From assembly GCF_011603975.1 (NCBI RefSeq), contig NZ_JAANNB010000006.1, positions 1-44,230 on the forward strand: a stretch of 44,230 nucleotides of DNA, given 5' to 3'. This DNA is from Cellulomonas sp. IC4_254 (lineage in GTDB: Bacteria; Actinomycetota; Actinomycetes; Actinomycetales; Cellulomonadaceae). Positions within the stretch are counted from its first letter, which is position 1. The number at the start of each line of letters is the position of its first letter. The translations under genes and the position numbers were made by a program. This document shows positions 1-9,425 of this stretch, in pieces. A model generated the notes under the pieces. The model saw only the letters and a program-made list of their open reading frames with translations. It had not been told where the DNA came from and ran no database searches.

Positions 1-79
1 CGGTGGCTCCTTCGCCATCGGGGCCAGGGGGCGGCGGCTGTGCACCACCCGGCCGTCTACAACGGATAACCGTCACTCA

Positions 80-109
80 TGTGTAGCGAAGACGTTCCTC
101 CGTTGTAAA
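80..109 (-). promoter_or_regulatory. Possible promoter facing the left edge
   Basis: On the minus strand a TTTACA box (104-109) is followed after 18 bases by TACACA (80-85), spaced like a housekeeping-sigma promoter. It would read out of the window to the left. A 9-base inverted repeat (TACAACGGA at 58-66 and its complement at 99-107) brackets the -10 box. The gene it would serve is outside the window, so this is a weak call. Confidence 0.3.
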
Positions 110-139
110 CCCCATCTCGCGCGCCCTGGGGACGACGAC

Positions 140-167
140 GCCCGCCCGGCAGCGGGGCCGGGCGGGC
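140..167 (-). terminator. Terminator after murA
   Basis: A perfect 11-bp GC stem (140-150 with 157-167) and 6-base loop lie 24 bases beyond the murA stop. There is no T run, which is usual for intrinsic terminators in high-GC actinobacteria. Confidence 0.6.
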
Positions 168-191
168 GTGCGGGCCGCGTGCGCGGCGGCG

Positions 192-1508
192 TCAGTCGCG
201 GTCGAACTTGGCGCCGAGCGCCTCGAGCTTCGCGGTGAAGTTCTCGTAGCCCCGGTCGATCAGGCTGATCCCGCGCACCGCCGACGTGCCCTGCGCGGTC
301 AGCGCCGCGATCAGGTGGCTGAACCCGCCGCGCAGGTCCGGGACCTCGATGTCGGCGGCGGTCAGCGGCGTCGGGCCGGAGATCACCGCGGAGTGCGAGA
401 AGTTCCGCTGCCCGAACCGGCACGGCCGGCCGCCCAGGCACTCCTTGTAGACCTGGATGGTCGCGCCCATGCCGCGCAGCGCGTCGGTGAACCCGAACCG
501 GTTCTCGTACACCGTCTCGTGCACGATCGACAGACCCTTGGCCTGGGTCAGCGCGACGACCAGCGGCTGCTGCCAGTCGGTCATGAAGCCGGGGTGCACG
601 TCGGTCTCCAGCACGATCGACGACAGGTCGCCGCCGGGGTGGAAGAACCGGATGCCCTCGTCGTCGATCGCGAACTCGCCGCCCACCTTGCGGAAGGTGT
701 TGAGGAACGCCGTCATCTCCGGCTGGGTCGCGCCGCGGACGTACACGTCGCCGCCGGTGGCCAGCGCGGCCGACGCCCAGGACGCCGCCTCGATCCGGTC
801 GGCGAGCGCGGTGTGCTGGAAGCCCACGAGCCGGTCGACGCCCTCGATCCGGATGACCCGGTCGGTGTCGACCGAGATGATCGCGCCCATCTTCTGCAGG
901 ACGTTGATCAGGTCCATGATCTCGGGCTCGATCGCCGCGTTCGTGAGCTCGGTCATGCCCTCGGCGCGCACGGCGGTCAGCAGCAGCTGCTCGGTGGCGC
1001 CGACGCTCGGGTACGGCAGCGTGATCTTCGTGCCCTGGAGCCGGCGCGGCGCGCGGATGTGGATGCCGTTCTCGCGCTTGTCCACCACGGCGCCGAACTG
1101 CCGCAGGATGTCCAGGTGGTAGTTGATCGGCCGGTCGCCGATCCGGCAGCCGCCCAGGTCGGGGATGAACGCCTCGCCGAGCCGGTGCAGCAGCGGGCCG
1201 CAGAACAGGATCGGGATGCGGCTGGACCCGGCGTGCGCGTCGATGTCGGCCACGTGCGCGGACTCGACGTCGGTCGGGTCGAGGCGCAGGACGCCGCCCT
1301 CGGCGTCCGCGTCGACCCGCACGCCGTGCAGCTCCAGCAGGCCGGTGACGACGCCGACGTCGCGGATCTGCGGGACGTTCCGCAGCTCGCTCGGGGTCTC
1401 GCCCAGCAGGGACGCCACCATCGCCTTGGAGACGAAGTTCTTGGCGCCCCGCACGGTGATCTCGCCCGAGAGGGGCGTGCCGCCGTGGACGTAGAGGAGA
1501 TCGGTCAT
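192..1508 (-). CDS. murA: UDP-N-acetylglucosamine 1-carboxyvinyltransferase (MurA)
   Basis: MurA transfers enolpyruvate from PEP to UDP-GlcNAc, the first committed step of peptidoglycan synthesis, in the cytosol. The 438-residue protein has the EPSP-synthase-like double fold length. Visible landmarks are Lys23-Asn24 in GAKN, the active-site loop with Cys121 and Arg126 (GGCRIGDRP), and a later TDWQQP segment matching the substrate-binding Asp region. Cys121 is the residue alkylated by fosfomycin; mycobacterial MurA has Asp there, so this enzyme is expected to be fosfomycin-sensitive. The ATG at 1508 is chosen because the protein then starts MTDLLYVHGG, directly at the first conserved strand; an in-frame ATG 78 bases upstream would add a basic, unconserved stretch. 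It lies downstream of leuD but is separated by a strong hairpin, so it is probably expressed separately. Confidence 0.96.
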   Translation of the reverse strand: MTDLLYVHGGTPLSGEITVRGAKNFVSKAMVASLLGETPSELRNVPQIRDVGVVTGLLELHGVRVDADAEGGVLRLDPTDVESAHVADIDAHAGSSRIPILFCGPLLHRLGEAFIPDLGGCRIGDRPINYHLDILRQFGAVVDKRENGIHIRAPRRLQGTKITLPYPSVGATEQLLLTAVRAEGMTELTNAAIEPEIMDLINVLQKMGAIISVDTDRVIRIEGVDRLVGFQHTALADRIEAASWASAALATGGDVYVRGATQPEMTAFLNTFRKVGGEFAIDDEGIRFFHPGGDLSSIVLETDVHPGFMTDWQQPLVVALTQAKGLSIVHETVYENRFGFTDALRGMGATIQVYKECLGGRPCRFGQRNFSHSAVISGPTPLTAADIEVPDLRGGFSHLIAALTAQGTSAVRGISLIDRGYENFTAKLEALGAKFDRD

Positions 1509-1594
1509 CCCCCCATGGTGGCGCACGCCGCGACGGCGGCACGCACCCGCGCCGTGCGTCCCGCACAGCGCGCGCCAAACCTCCACATATGGGA

Positions 1595-1630
1595 CGCCCG
1601 GGCCGCGCAGGATGCTGCGCGGCCCGGGCG
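1595..1630 (-). terminator. Strong hairpin between leuD and murA
   Basis: A perfect 16-bp stem (1595-1610 with 1615-1630) closed by a GATG tetraloop starts 34 bases beyond the leuD stop. It is the most stable simple hairpin in the window and very likely ends the leuCD transcript. There is no T run. Confidence 0.75.
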
Positions 1631-1664
1631 AGGTCCCGGGGGCCGGCGGTCCGGCCGGCGCGGC

Positions 1665-2330
1665 TCAGAGGCCGGGGCGCCGCCCCAGGCTCAGCTCGAC
1701 CGGACGGGCGGCCTTGATCTCCACCGGCGGCAGGTGCTTGGCCGGCAGGGTCTTCGGACGCCAGGCGTCGCGCGTGGCCTCGAACGCCGTGATCTCGTCC
1801 TCGTGCTGCAGGGTGAGGCCGATGTCGTCCAGGCCCTCCATGAGGCGCCAGCGGGTGTAGTCGTCGATCTGGAACGGCACCACGACGTCGTCGCAGGTGA
1901 CCGTCTTCGTCTCCAGGTCGACGGTCACCTCGGTGCCGGGGGCGGTCTCGAGGACCTTCCAGATGAGCTCGACGTCCTCCTGCGCCAGCTGGGCCGCGAC
2001 GAGGCCCTGCTTGCCGGAGTTGCCGCGGAAGATGTCCGCGAACCGGGAGGCCAGGACGACCTTGAAGCCGTAGTCCTTGAGCGCCCACACGGCGTGCTCG
2101 CGGGACGAGCCGGTGCCGAAGTCCGGGCCGGCCACGAGGACCGAGCCGGTGCGGTAGGCGTCCTGGTTCAGGACGAACGACGGGTCGTTCCGCCACGCCG
2201 CGAACAGCGCGTCCTCGAAGCCCGTGCGGGTGACGCGCTTGAGGTACACGGCCGGGATGATCTGGTCGGTGTCGACGTTGCTGCGGCGCAGCGGGACGCC
2301 GACGCCGGTGTGCTGGGTGAACTTCTCCAT
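1665..2330 (-). CDS. leuD: 3-isopropylmalate dehydratase small subunit
   Basis: Small (swivel-domain) subunit of isopropylmalate isomerase, which converts 2-isopropylmalate to 3-isopropylmalate in leucine synthesis together with LeuC. The 221-residue protein starts [27 protein letters not shown] and contains the conserved [10 protein letters not shown] loop (substrate-binding Ser/Arg) near residues 70-79 and a [12 protein letters not shown] segment, both typical of LeuD. ATG at 2330 is preceded by a GAGAG-type ribosome site and lies 44 bases after the leuC stop, so the two are co-transcribed. Length matches the bacterial two-subunit form; no fusion or truncation is seen. Confidence 0.96.
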   Translation of the reverse strand: MEKFTQHTGVGVPLRRSNVDTDQIIPAVYLKRVTRTGFEDALFAAWRNDPSFVLNQDAYRTGSVLVAGPDFGTGSSREHAVWALKDYGFKVVLASRFADIFRGNSGKQGLVAAQLAQEDVELIWKVLETAPGTEVTVDLETKTVTCDDVVVPFQIDDYTRWRLMEGLDDIGLTLQHEDEITAFEATRDAWRPKTLPAKHLPPVEIKAARPVELSLGRRPGL

Positions 2331-2374
2331 GAGGGCTCTCGTTCCTGGTGTCGTGGGGGCGTCGGGCGGCGGGC

Positions 2375-3826
<1,452 letters not shown>

Positions 3827-3891
3827 GTTCGGGCGTCCTCTCGTCCGTCGGTCGGTGGGGGCCGACCGGGGTCCTTCTCGGTGCCGACTTG

Positions 3892-3910
3892 CGTCTCAGT
3901 GTGCGAGACG
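3892..3910. promoter_or_regulatory. Candidate IclR operator between leuC and iclR
   Basis: Inverted repeat CGTCTC-N7-GAGACG, framed by TTGC (3889-3892) and GCAA (3911-3914). It sits between a -35-like TTGCGT (3889-3894) and a -10-like CAATAT (3912-3917), so a bound protein would block iclR transcription and could also influence leuC. The placement supports autoregulation. Assigning it to the adjacent IclR protein is an inference. Confidence 0.5.
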
Positions 3911-3923
3911 GCAATATCGACCT

Positions 3924-4643
3924 ATGGACAACTCTAGCGGAGTCGGCGTGCTGGACAAGGCCGCCTCGGTCCTCAACGCCCTCGAGGCCGGACCCGCCAC
4001 CCTCGCGCAGCTGGTCAACGCCACCCATCTTGCCCGCCCGACGGCCCACCGGCTGGCCGTCGCGCTCGAGCACCACCGCCTGGTGGGGCGCGACATGCAG
4101 GGCCGGTTCGTCCTGGGTCCGCGGCTGACCGAGCTCGCCAGCGCCGCCGGCGAGGACCGGCTGCTCGCCGCCGCGGGCCCCGTCCTCGCGGCCTTGCGCG
4201 ACCACACCGGCGAGAGCGCGCAGCTCTACCGCCGCCAGGGCGACCAGCGCATCTGCGTCGCCGCCGCCGAGCGGCCCATCGGCCTGCGCGACTCGATCCC
4301 CGTGGGCGCCACGCTCACGATGGCCGCCGGGTCCGCCGCGCAGATCCTGCTCGCCTGGGAGGAGCCCGACCGGCTGCACCGCGGCCTGCAGGGCGCCAAG
4401 TTCACCGCCACGATCCTGTCCGGCGTCCGCCGCCGCGGCTGGGCGCAGTCCGTGTCCGAGCGCGAGGTCGGCGTCGCGTCCGTCTCGGCCCCCGTCCGCG
4501 GGCAGTCGGGGCGCGTCGTCGCCGCGGTGTCCATCTCCGGCCCCGTGGAGCGGCTGAGCCGCCAGCCCGGGCGCCTGCACGCCGCCGCGGTCGTCTCCGC
4601 CGCGAACCGCCTCACGGAGGTCCTCCGCCGCACCGCGGAGTGA
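3924..4643 (+). CDS. IclR-family regulator (NdgR/LtbR-like)
   Basis: Transcription regulator of 239 residues. The N-terminal winged helix-turn-helix spans about residues 8-65 ([21 protein letters not shown], then [16 protein letters not shown] as recognition helix), followed by an IclR effector domain to the C-terminus. Family members divergent from leuCD (NdgR in Streptomyces, LtbR in Corynebacterium) repress leucine and other amino-acid genes, and the context here is identical. ATG at 3924 is chosen because the protein begins just before the HTH and because a CAATAT -10 box ends 6 bases earlier, predicting a leaderless mRNA. It ends at a clear terminator. Confidence 0.9.
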   Translation: MDNSSGVGVLDKAASVLNALEAGPATLAQLVNATHLARPTAHRLAVALEHHRLVGRDMQGRFVLGPRLTELASAAGEDRLLAAAGPVLAALRDHTGESAQLYRRQGDQRICVAAAERPIGLRDSIPVGATLTMAAGSAAQILLAWEEPDRLHRGLQGAKFTATILSGVRRRGWAQSVSEREVGVASVSAPVRGQSGRVVAAVSISGPVERLSRQPGRLHAAAVVSAANRLTEVLRRTAE

Positions 4644-4654
4644 CCCCGCGCGCC

Positions 4655-4690
4655 GCGAGGCCGCCACTCCCCCGGGGGTGGCGGCCTCGC
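4655..4690 (+). terminator. Terminator after iclR
   Basis: Thirteen perfect base pairs (4655-4667 with 4678-4690), extended by a T-G wobble and two C-G pairs, begin 11 bases past the iclR stop. The stem is GC-rich with no T run. Confidence 0.7.
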
Positions 4691-4728
4691 GCGCGTCCGG
4701 CGGACCCGGCGGGCCCGGCGCGTCCGGC

Positions 4729-4796
4729 GAGTTCGGTAGTGCGTGCGCGAGTTCGGCATCTCGGGGTGCCGAACTGGACACCCGACTGCCGAACTC
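4729..4796. repeat. Nested inverted repeats with GAGTTCGG units
   Basis: Four related units occur in 68 bases: GAGTTCGG at 4729 and 4749, CCGAACT at 4769 and CCGAACTC at 4789. The outer pair (4729-4740 with 4785-4796) makes a 12-bp stem with one G-T pair. The inner pair (4750-4758 with 4767-4775) makes a 9-bp hairpin inside it. An alternative 10-bp pairing joins 4749-4758 with 4787-4796. It lies between the iclR terminator and the tRNA-Glu terminator and encodes nothing obvious. It may be a REP-like element or a regulatory structure. Confidence 0.55.
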
Positions 4797-4825
4797 GGCG
4801 CGGGGCGCGACCGCACCCGGACAGC

Positions 4826-4861
4826 AGAAAGGCCGGCCGCCTGATGGCGACCGGCCTTTCT
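4826..4861 (-). terminator. Terminator after tRNA-Glu
   Basis: An 11-bp stem (4826-4836 with 4851-4861) continues past one C-A mismatch into four more pairs and a 4-base loop. It lies 5 bases after the tRNA-Glu 3' end and its minus-strand 3' arm contains CCTTTCT, the most T-rich terminator arm in the window. Confidence 0.75.
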
Positions 4862-4866
4862 CGATG

Positions 4867-4939
4867 TACCCCCAAGGGGATTCGAACCCCTGTTACCGCC
4901 GTGAGAGGGCGGCGTCCTAGGCCACTAGACGATGGGGGC
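4867..4939 (-). tRNA. tRNA-Glu (CTC)
   Basis: The 73-base cloverleaf has acceptor arms GCCCCCA and TGGGGGT (G1-T72 wobble), anticodon stem CCGCC/GGCGG and loop CTCTCAC, giving anticodon CTC for codon GAG. The T loop is GGTTCGAATCC. CCA is not encoded. It lies 102 bases downstream of tRNA-Gln and probably shares its transcript. Confidence 0.95.
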
Positions 4940-5041
4940 CTAGTTGATCTGACCACCGGAGCGGCTTGACCGGGTCTTACTGTACTGCATCCTGCTCGGC
5001 CTCTTCAAATCGGCCTTTCCGGGCCGTTCTGCGATGCCTTG

Positions 5042-5113
5042 CTGGGGTACCAGGACTCGAACCTAGACTAAGTGAACCAGAATCACTCGTGCTGCCAATT
5101 ACACCATACCCCA
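5042..5113 (-). tRNA. tRNA-Gln (CTG)
   Basis: The 72-base cloverleaf has acceptor arms TGGGGTA and TACCCCA with discriminator G. The anticodon stem AGTGA/TCACT carries loop TTCTGGT, anticodon CTG for codon CAG. The D arm and the GGTTCGAGTCC T arm are intact. CCA is not encoded. It is the first gene of a two-tRNA unit. Confidence 0.95.
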
Positions 5114-5223
5114 ATGGCACTTCCGGACATTCCTCCGGTCCCGCAACCAGCGCCGACCGGCGCACGGGGCGCCGGAGAGAGCGGGTTGGAGGACCGGCGT
5201 CGTGGACGCCGTGCCGACCGAGA

Positions 5224-5252
5224 ACATTACCGGAGGAAGCGCCGCGCTCCAA
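5224..5252 (-). promoter_or_regulatory. Candidate promoter of the tRNA-Gln/tRNA-Glu unit
   Basis: On the minus strand TTGGAG (5247-5252) and TAATGT (5224-5229) are separated by 17 bases. Transcription would start about 100 bases upstream of tRNA-Gln, leaving a leader for RNase processing. It is the only A/T-containing -10-like site in this interval. Confidence 0.45.
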
Positions 5253-5370
5253 ACCGGCCGTCGGCGACGCGCGTCACAGCCACGGCCGCCCTCGCCGCGC
5301 GCCCCCGCCCGCTGCCCGCGGCCAGGCCCGGCGCTCGGCGGCTGCCGCGTCCCGGTGGCAGGCTGGCCTC

Positions 5371-6234
5371 GTGGAGCACGCCCGCCCGAGCCACGTCCCC
5401 GTCCCGCCGGACGAGCCCGCCGGCACCCCGCCGGCCGGACCTCCCGGCACCCCGCCGGACGAGCCCGCCGCCGACGCGCAGCCAGTCCCGCTCGCCACCC
5501 GCGCCGCCTCGTTCGGCCCCGCCGCCGCGCTCTACCAGGCCGCGCGCCCCACGTACCCGGACGAGGCGGTGGCCTGGTGCGTGCCCGCGGACGCGCTCGA
5601 CCTGGTCGACCTCGCGGCGGGCACGGGCAAGCTGACGGAGCGTCTCGTGGCGCAGGGGGTCCCCGGGCGGCGCGTGACGGCCGTGGAGCCCTCCCCGGGC
5701 ATGCGCGACGCCCTGGCGGCGTCCCTGCCGGGCGTGACGGTCCTCGCGGGGTCGGCGGAGCGCACGGGGCTGCCGGACGCGTCGGCGGACGCGGTCACGG
5801 TCGGTCAGGCGTGGCACTGGTTCGACGAGGCGGCCGCCGCGACGGAGCTGGCCCGGGTGCTGCGCCCGGGCGGGGTGCTCGCGGTGGTGTGGAACGTCCG
5901 GGACACCGAGGCCGGGCCGGACTGGCTGGCGGCGTACGAGGAGATCGTGCACCGCGGCGACCCGGCCCCGCCGCACGGCGGACACGCGCCCGCGCTCGGC
6001 GCCGCGTTCGGGCCGGTGGAGCACCGGGCGTTCCGGTGGGCCGACGAGGTCCGCCCGGCGGCGCTGCGGGACCTCGCGGCGTCCCGGTCGCACCTGCTGA
6101 CGCTCCCGGACGACGCGCGCGAGGCGCTGCTCGCCGAGATCGACGACCTCGTCGGCACGCACCCGGACCTGCGGGGCCGCGACGTCGCGCCGCTGCCCTA
6201 CCGGACGGACTGCTTCCGCGCGGCCCGGCGCTGA
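5371..6234 (+). CDS. Class I SAM-dependent methyltransferase
   Basis: A 287-residue methyltransferase of the Methyltransf_11 type with unknown substrate. SAM-binding motif I is LDLVDLAAGTGKLTERL at about residues 74-90, followed by an acidic strand (VTAVEPSPGM) and a motif-IV-like GQAWHWFDEAAAATELARVLRPGG. The first 45 residues are proline-rich with two PPDEPA copies and are probably disordered. GTG at 5371 is the most plausible start; initiation closer to the fold start (ATRAASFGPAA) cannot be excluded. It is monocistronic and convergent with the HAD gene across a bidirectional hairpin. Confidence 0.8.
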   Translation: MEHARPSHVPVPPDEPAGTPPAGPPGTPPDEPAADAQPVPLATRAASFGPAAALYQAARPTYPDEAVAWCVPADALDLVDLAAGTGKLTERLVAQGVPGRRVTAVEPSPGMRDALAASLPGVTVLAGSAERTGLPDASADAVTVGQAWHWFDEAAAATELARVLRPGGVLAVVWNVRDTEAGPDWLAAYEEIVHRGDPAPPHGGHAPALGAAFGPVEHRAFRWADEVRPAALRDLAASRSHLLTLPDDAREALLAEIDDLVGTHPDLRGRDVAPLPYRTDCFRAARR

Positions 6235-6264
6235 TCCGGGCGCGCGGCCCGGCACCGCATCGGA

Positions 6265-6293
6265 CGCGCCCCCGGCACCACGCCGGGCGCGCG
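6265..6293. terminator. Bidirectional terminator
   Basis: A 12-base stem with one C-C mismatch (6265-6276 with 6282-6293) and a 5-base loop separates the convergent methyltransferase (stop 6234) and HAD gene (stop 6311). Confidence 0.55.
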
Positions 6294-6310
6294 CCCCCGC
6301 TACCGCGCCG

Positions 6311-7069
6311 TCAGAGCCCCAGCACCCCCGGCAGCTCGTCCAGCGACGTGATCACGACGTCGGCCGGCACCGCCTCGGTGTCGTTCGCGTGCTTCGCCCC
6401 GAGGTGCGGCCGCGCGAGCCACACGCCCCGCAGGCCCGCCGCGGTCGCGGCGCGCGCGTCGACGTCCAGCTCGTCGCCGACGTAGGCCGTGCGCTCCGGC
6501 GAGGTCCCCAGCCGGCGGCAGGCCTCGGCGAACACCCGCGGGTCGGGCTTGCCGAACCCGAGGGTGTCGACGCCGACCAGCAGCGGCACGTCGTCGGCGA
6601 GGCCGGCGCGGGTGAGCTTGCGGACCTGGTACTCGGTGGCGGCGTTGGTCAGCGCGCCGACCTTGATCCCGGCGTCGAGGAGCCGGCGCACCACGCCCGC
6701 GGCGTCGGCGTGCGCCGCCCACGAGCCGGTGAACCGCTCCTCGAACAGGTCGTTCCACCGGTCGTAGGCGTCGTCGTCCAGCACCGGCCCGCCGAAGGCC
6801 GCGTGCAGGTCGTTGGCCCGGCCCATCCGCTGCTCGCGGTAGGACACCTCGCCGCGGGTGTAGCGGCGGTACCGGCCCTCGGCGTCGGCGCGCCAGTGGT
6901 CGAGCACCTCGGTGTCGCGCGCGGGGTCGAGCCCCGGCAGCCACTCCCGGGAGACGGCGGTCAGCGCGTGCGCGAACGCGCCGTGCGTGTCGACCAGGGT
7001 GTCGTCGACGTCGAACAGCACGCCGTCGACGGCGCGCTCCCCCGCCGGCCCCGCCACCCCGGCCGTCAC
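6311..7069 (-). CDS. HAD-family hydrolase
   Basis: A 252-residue haloacid-dehalogenase-like phosphatase with all four motifs: nucleophile Asp20 and acid Asp22 in FDVDDT, Thr in ALTNAA, Lys in FGKPDPRVF and the acidic GDELDVDA. The helical cap between motifs I and II marks a subfamily I enzyme of the phosphoglycolate phosphatase/YjjG kind; the substrate cannot be read from sequence. The GTG start overlaps the gltX stop by 4 bases (GTGA), so translation is coupled to gltX. It is the last gene of the methyltransferase-FAH-gltX-HAD operon. Confidence 0.85.
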   Translation of the reverse strand: MTAGVAGPAGERAVDGVLFDVDDTLVDTHGAFAHALTAVSREWLPGLDPARDTEVLDHWRADAEGRYRRYTRGEVSYREQRMGRANDLHAAFGGPVLDDDAYDRWNDLFEERFTGSWAAHADAAGVVRRLLDAGIKVGALTNAATEYQVRKLTRAGLADDVPLLVGVDTLGFGKPDPRVFAEACRRLGTSPERTAYVGDELDVDARAATAAGLRGVWLARPHLGAKHANDTEAVPADVVITSLDELPGVLGL

Positions 7070-8580
7070 AGCGACGCGCGCAGCGCGGCGATCCGGGCGA
7101 GCGTCGACGCCCGGCCCAGGATCTCCAGCGACTCGAACAGCGGCGGCGACACCCGGCGCCCGGACACCGCCACGCGCAGCGGCGTGAACGCGAACCGCGG
7201 CTTGATGCCCAGCCCGTCCACCAGCGCGGACTGCAGGGCGTCCTGGGTGGCCAGGGTGGTGAACCCGTCCTCGGGCAGCGCGGACAGCGCCTCGGTGGCG
7301 GCGTCGAGCACCTGGGCGGCGGTGTCCTTCAGCGCGCCGCGGGCGTCGTCCTCGACCACGAGGTCGTCGTCGGCGGTGAACAGGAAGCCGAGCATCCCGA
7401 CGACCTCGCCCAGCAGGGTCACGCGGGTCTGGATCAGCGGCGCCCCGGCGTCGAGCAGCGCGCGGTGCTCCGACGAGAGGTCGGCGTAGGAGTCGGCGGG
7501 CACGAGGCCCGCGCGGTGCAGGTAGGGCACCAGCCGGTCCCGGAAGTCCTCGGGGGCGAGCAGCCGGACGTGCTCGGCGTTGATCGCCTCGGCCTTCTTG
7601 AGGTCGAACCGCGCGGGGTTGGGGTTCACGTCGGCGACGTCGAACGCCTCGACGAGCTCGGCGACCGAGAAGATGTCGCGGTCGGGACCGATGGACCAGC
7701 CGAGCAGCGACAGGTAGTTCAGCAGGCCCTCGGGGGTGAACCCGCGCTCCCGGTGCAGGAACAGGTTCGACTCGGGGTCGCGCTTGGAGAGCTTCTTGTT
7801 GCCCTCGCCCATGACGTACGGCAGGTGGCCGAACTCCGGCAGGACGGTGGCGACGCCGATCGCGAGCAGCGCCCGGTACAGCACGACCTGGCGCGGGGTG
7901 GAGGACAGCAGGTCCTCGCCGCGGAGCACGTGCGTGATGCCCATGAGGGCGTCGTCGACCGGGTTGACCAGCGTGTACAGCGGGTGCCCGTTGCCGCGGA
8001 CGATCACGAAGTCCGGCACGGACCCGGCCTTGAACGTGACGTCGCCACGGACGAGGTCGGTGAACGTGACGTCCTCGTCGGGCATCCGCAGACGCAGCAC
8101 GGGCTCGCGGCCCTCGGCGCGGTAGGCGGCCTTCTGCTCCTCGGTGAGGTCGCGGTCGAAGCCGTCGTAGCCGAGCTTGGGGTCGCGGCCCGCGGCGCGG
8201 TGCCGGGCCTCGACCTCCTCCGGCGTGGTGAACGACTCGTAGGCGTACCCGCCCTCGACCAGCCGGCGCGCGACGTCGGCGTACAGGTCCATGCGCTGCG
8301 ACTGCCGGTACGGCTCGTGCGGGCCGCCCACCTCGACGCCCTCGTCCCAGTCCAGGCCGAGCCAGCGCAGCGCGTCGAGCAGCTGCTGGTACGACTCCTC
8401 GGAGTCGCGCGCCGGGTCGGTGTCCTCGATCCGGAACACGAACGTGCCGCCGAGGTGCCGCGCGTACGCCCAGTTGAACAGGGCGGTGCGGATCAGGCCG
8501 ACGTGCGGCGTACCGGTCGGGGACGGGCAGAAGCGGACGCGCACCGGCGTCGCGGGGGCAGCAGCACTCACGCGCTCCAC
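7066..8580 (-). CDS. gltX: Glutamate--tRNA ligase
   Basis: Class I aminoacyl-tRNA synthetase charging tRNA-Glu (and, where GatCAB is used, tRNA-Gln). The 504-residue protein has the HIGH-type motif [11 protein letters not shown] (residues 20-29), the KLSKR motif at 263-267 and the expected C-terminal anticodon-binding helical domain. The minus strand has two candidate GTG starts, 8580 and 8571; the second removes only MER. Both target-type tRNA genes lie 2-3.5 kb away. It overlaps the HAD gene by 4 bases downstream and follows the FAH gene by 48 bases. Confidence 0.97.
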   Translation of the reverse strand: MERVSAAAPATPVRVRFCPSPTGTPHVGLIRTALFNWAYARHLGGTFVFRIEDTDPARDSEESYQQLLDALRWLGLDWDEGVEVGGPHEPYRQSQRMDLYADVARRLVEGGYAYESFTTPEEVEARHRAAGRDPKLGYDGFDRDLTEEQKAAYRAEGREPVLRLRMPDEDVTFTDLVRGDVTFKAGSVPDFVIVRGNGHPLYTLVNPVDDALMGITHVLRGEDLLSSTPRQVVLYRALLAIGVATVLPEFGHLPYVMGEGNKKLSKRDPESNLFLHRERGFTPEGLLNYLSLLGWSIGPDRDIFSVAELVEAFDVADVNPNPARFDLKKAEAINAEHVRLLAPEDFRDRLVPYLHRAGLVPADSYADLSSEHRALLDAGAPLIQTRVTLLGEVVGMLGFLFTADDDLVVEDDARGALKDTAAQVLDAATEALSALPEDGFTTLATQDALQSALVDGLGIKPRFAFTPLRVAVSGRRVSPPLFESLEILGRASTLARIAALRASL

Positions 8581-8628
8581 CCTAGCGAGCGCGGCGGGCC
8601 TCCCCCGCCGCGCCCGTGCCCCGCGACG

Positions 8629-9411
8629 TCAGGACCGGCGCAGCACCGGGTTGCGCAGCGTGCCGATCTCCTCGACCTCGACCTCGACGACGTCCCGCTC
8701 GGACAGCAGGCCGACGCCGGCCGGGGTGCCGGTGAGGATGATGTCGCCGGGCAGCAGCGTGAACACCTCGGAGATGTACGAGATCAGGTACGCGACGTCG
8801 AACACCATCTGCGACGTCCGGCCGTCCTGCTTGGCCTCGCCGTTCACCCGGGACCGCACGGCCAGGTCGTCGACCTCGAGGCCCGGCACGACCCACGGGC
8901 CGATCGGGCAGGACGAGTCGAAGCCCTTGGCGCGGGTCCACTGCGAGTCGGACCGCTGGGCGTCGCGCGCGGTGACGTCGTTGGCGACGGTGTAGCCGAA
9001 CACCTTGCTCAGCGCGTGCTCGGGCGAGACGTCCTTGGTGACCTTGCCGATGACGACGGCGAGCTCGGCCTCGTACGAGACCTCCTCGGTCCAGTCGGGC
9101 AGCACGATCGGGTCGTCCGGGCCGACGACGGCCGTGTTGGGCTTGAGGAACAGCAGCGGCGACGCCGGCACCTCGTTGCCCATCTCGGTCGCGTGGTCGA
9201 CGTAGTTCCGGCCGACGCCGATGATCTTGGACCGCGGGATCACCGGGGCGAGCAGCCGGACGCCGTCGCCGAGCGGGATCCGCTCGCCGGTGGGCTGCAC
9301 CGGGGTGTAGATCGGGTCGCCGCTGATGACGACGAGCTGCTCCTGACCCGGCTCCCCCTCCACGAGGGCGTAGCGGGGGTCGTCTCCGGTGGTGAACCTG
9401 GCGATGCGCAC
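8629..9411 (-). CDS. Fumarylacetoacetate hydrolase family protein
   Basis: A 260-residue FAH-superfamily enzyme that probably cleaves or decarboxylates a small 2-oxo acid. The metal-binding acidic residues are Glu114 and Glu116 (SYEAEL) and Asp145 (VANDVTARD). The catalytic-loop signature GRNYVDHATEMG is at 67-79, and the C-terminal ILTGTPAGVG is typical. The start is GTG at 9411, 14 bases after the upstream methyltransferase stop. An FAH gene beside gltX is a recurring actinobacterial arrangement, but substrate is unresolved. Confidence 0.88.
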   Translation of the reverse strand: MRIARFTTGDDPRYALVEGEPGQEQLVVISGDPIYTPVQPTGERIPLGDGVRLLAPVIPRSKIIGVGRNYVDHATEMGNEVPASPLLFLKPNTAVVGPDDPIVLPDWTEEVSYEAELAVVIGKVTKDVSPEHALSKVFGYTVANDVTARDAQRSDSQWTRAKGFDSSCPIGPWVVPGLEVDDLAVRSRVNGEAKQDGRTSQMVFDVAYLISYISEVFTLLPGDIILTGTPAGVGLLSERDVVEVEVEEIGTLRNPVLRRS

Positions 9412-9425
9412 GGCCCCACCCTAGG

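Noticed and set aside
73..2196. A 707-codon open frame antisense/out of frame across murA and leuD
   Set aside because: Its translation is Arg/Pro/Gly-rich with no domain, and the same DNA encodes clear MurA and LeuD in another frame. Long shadow frames are expected at this GC content.
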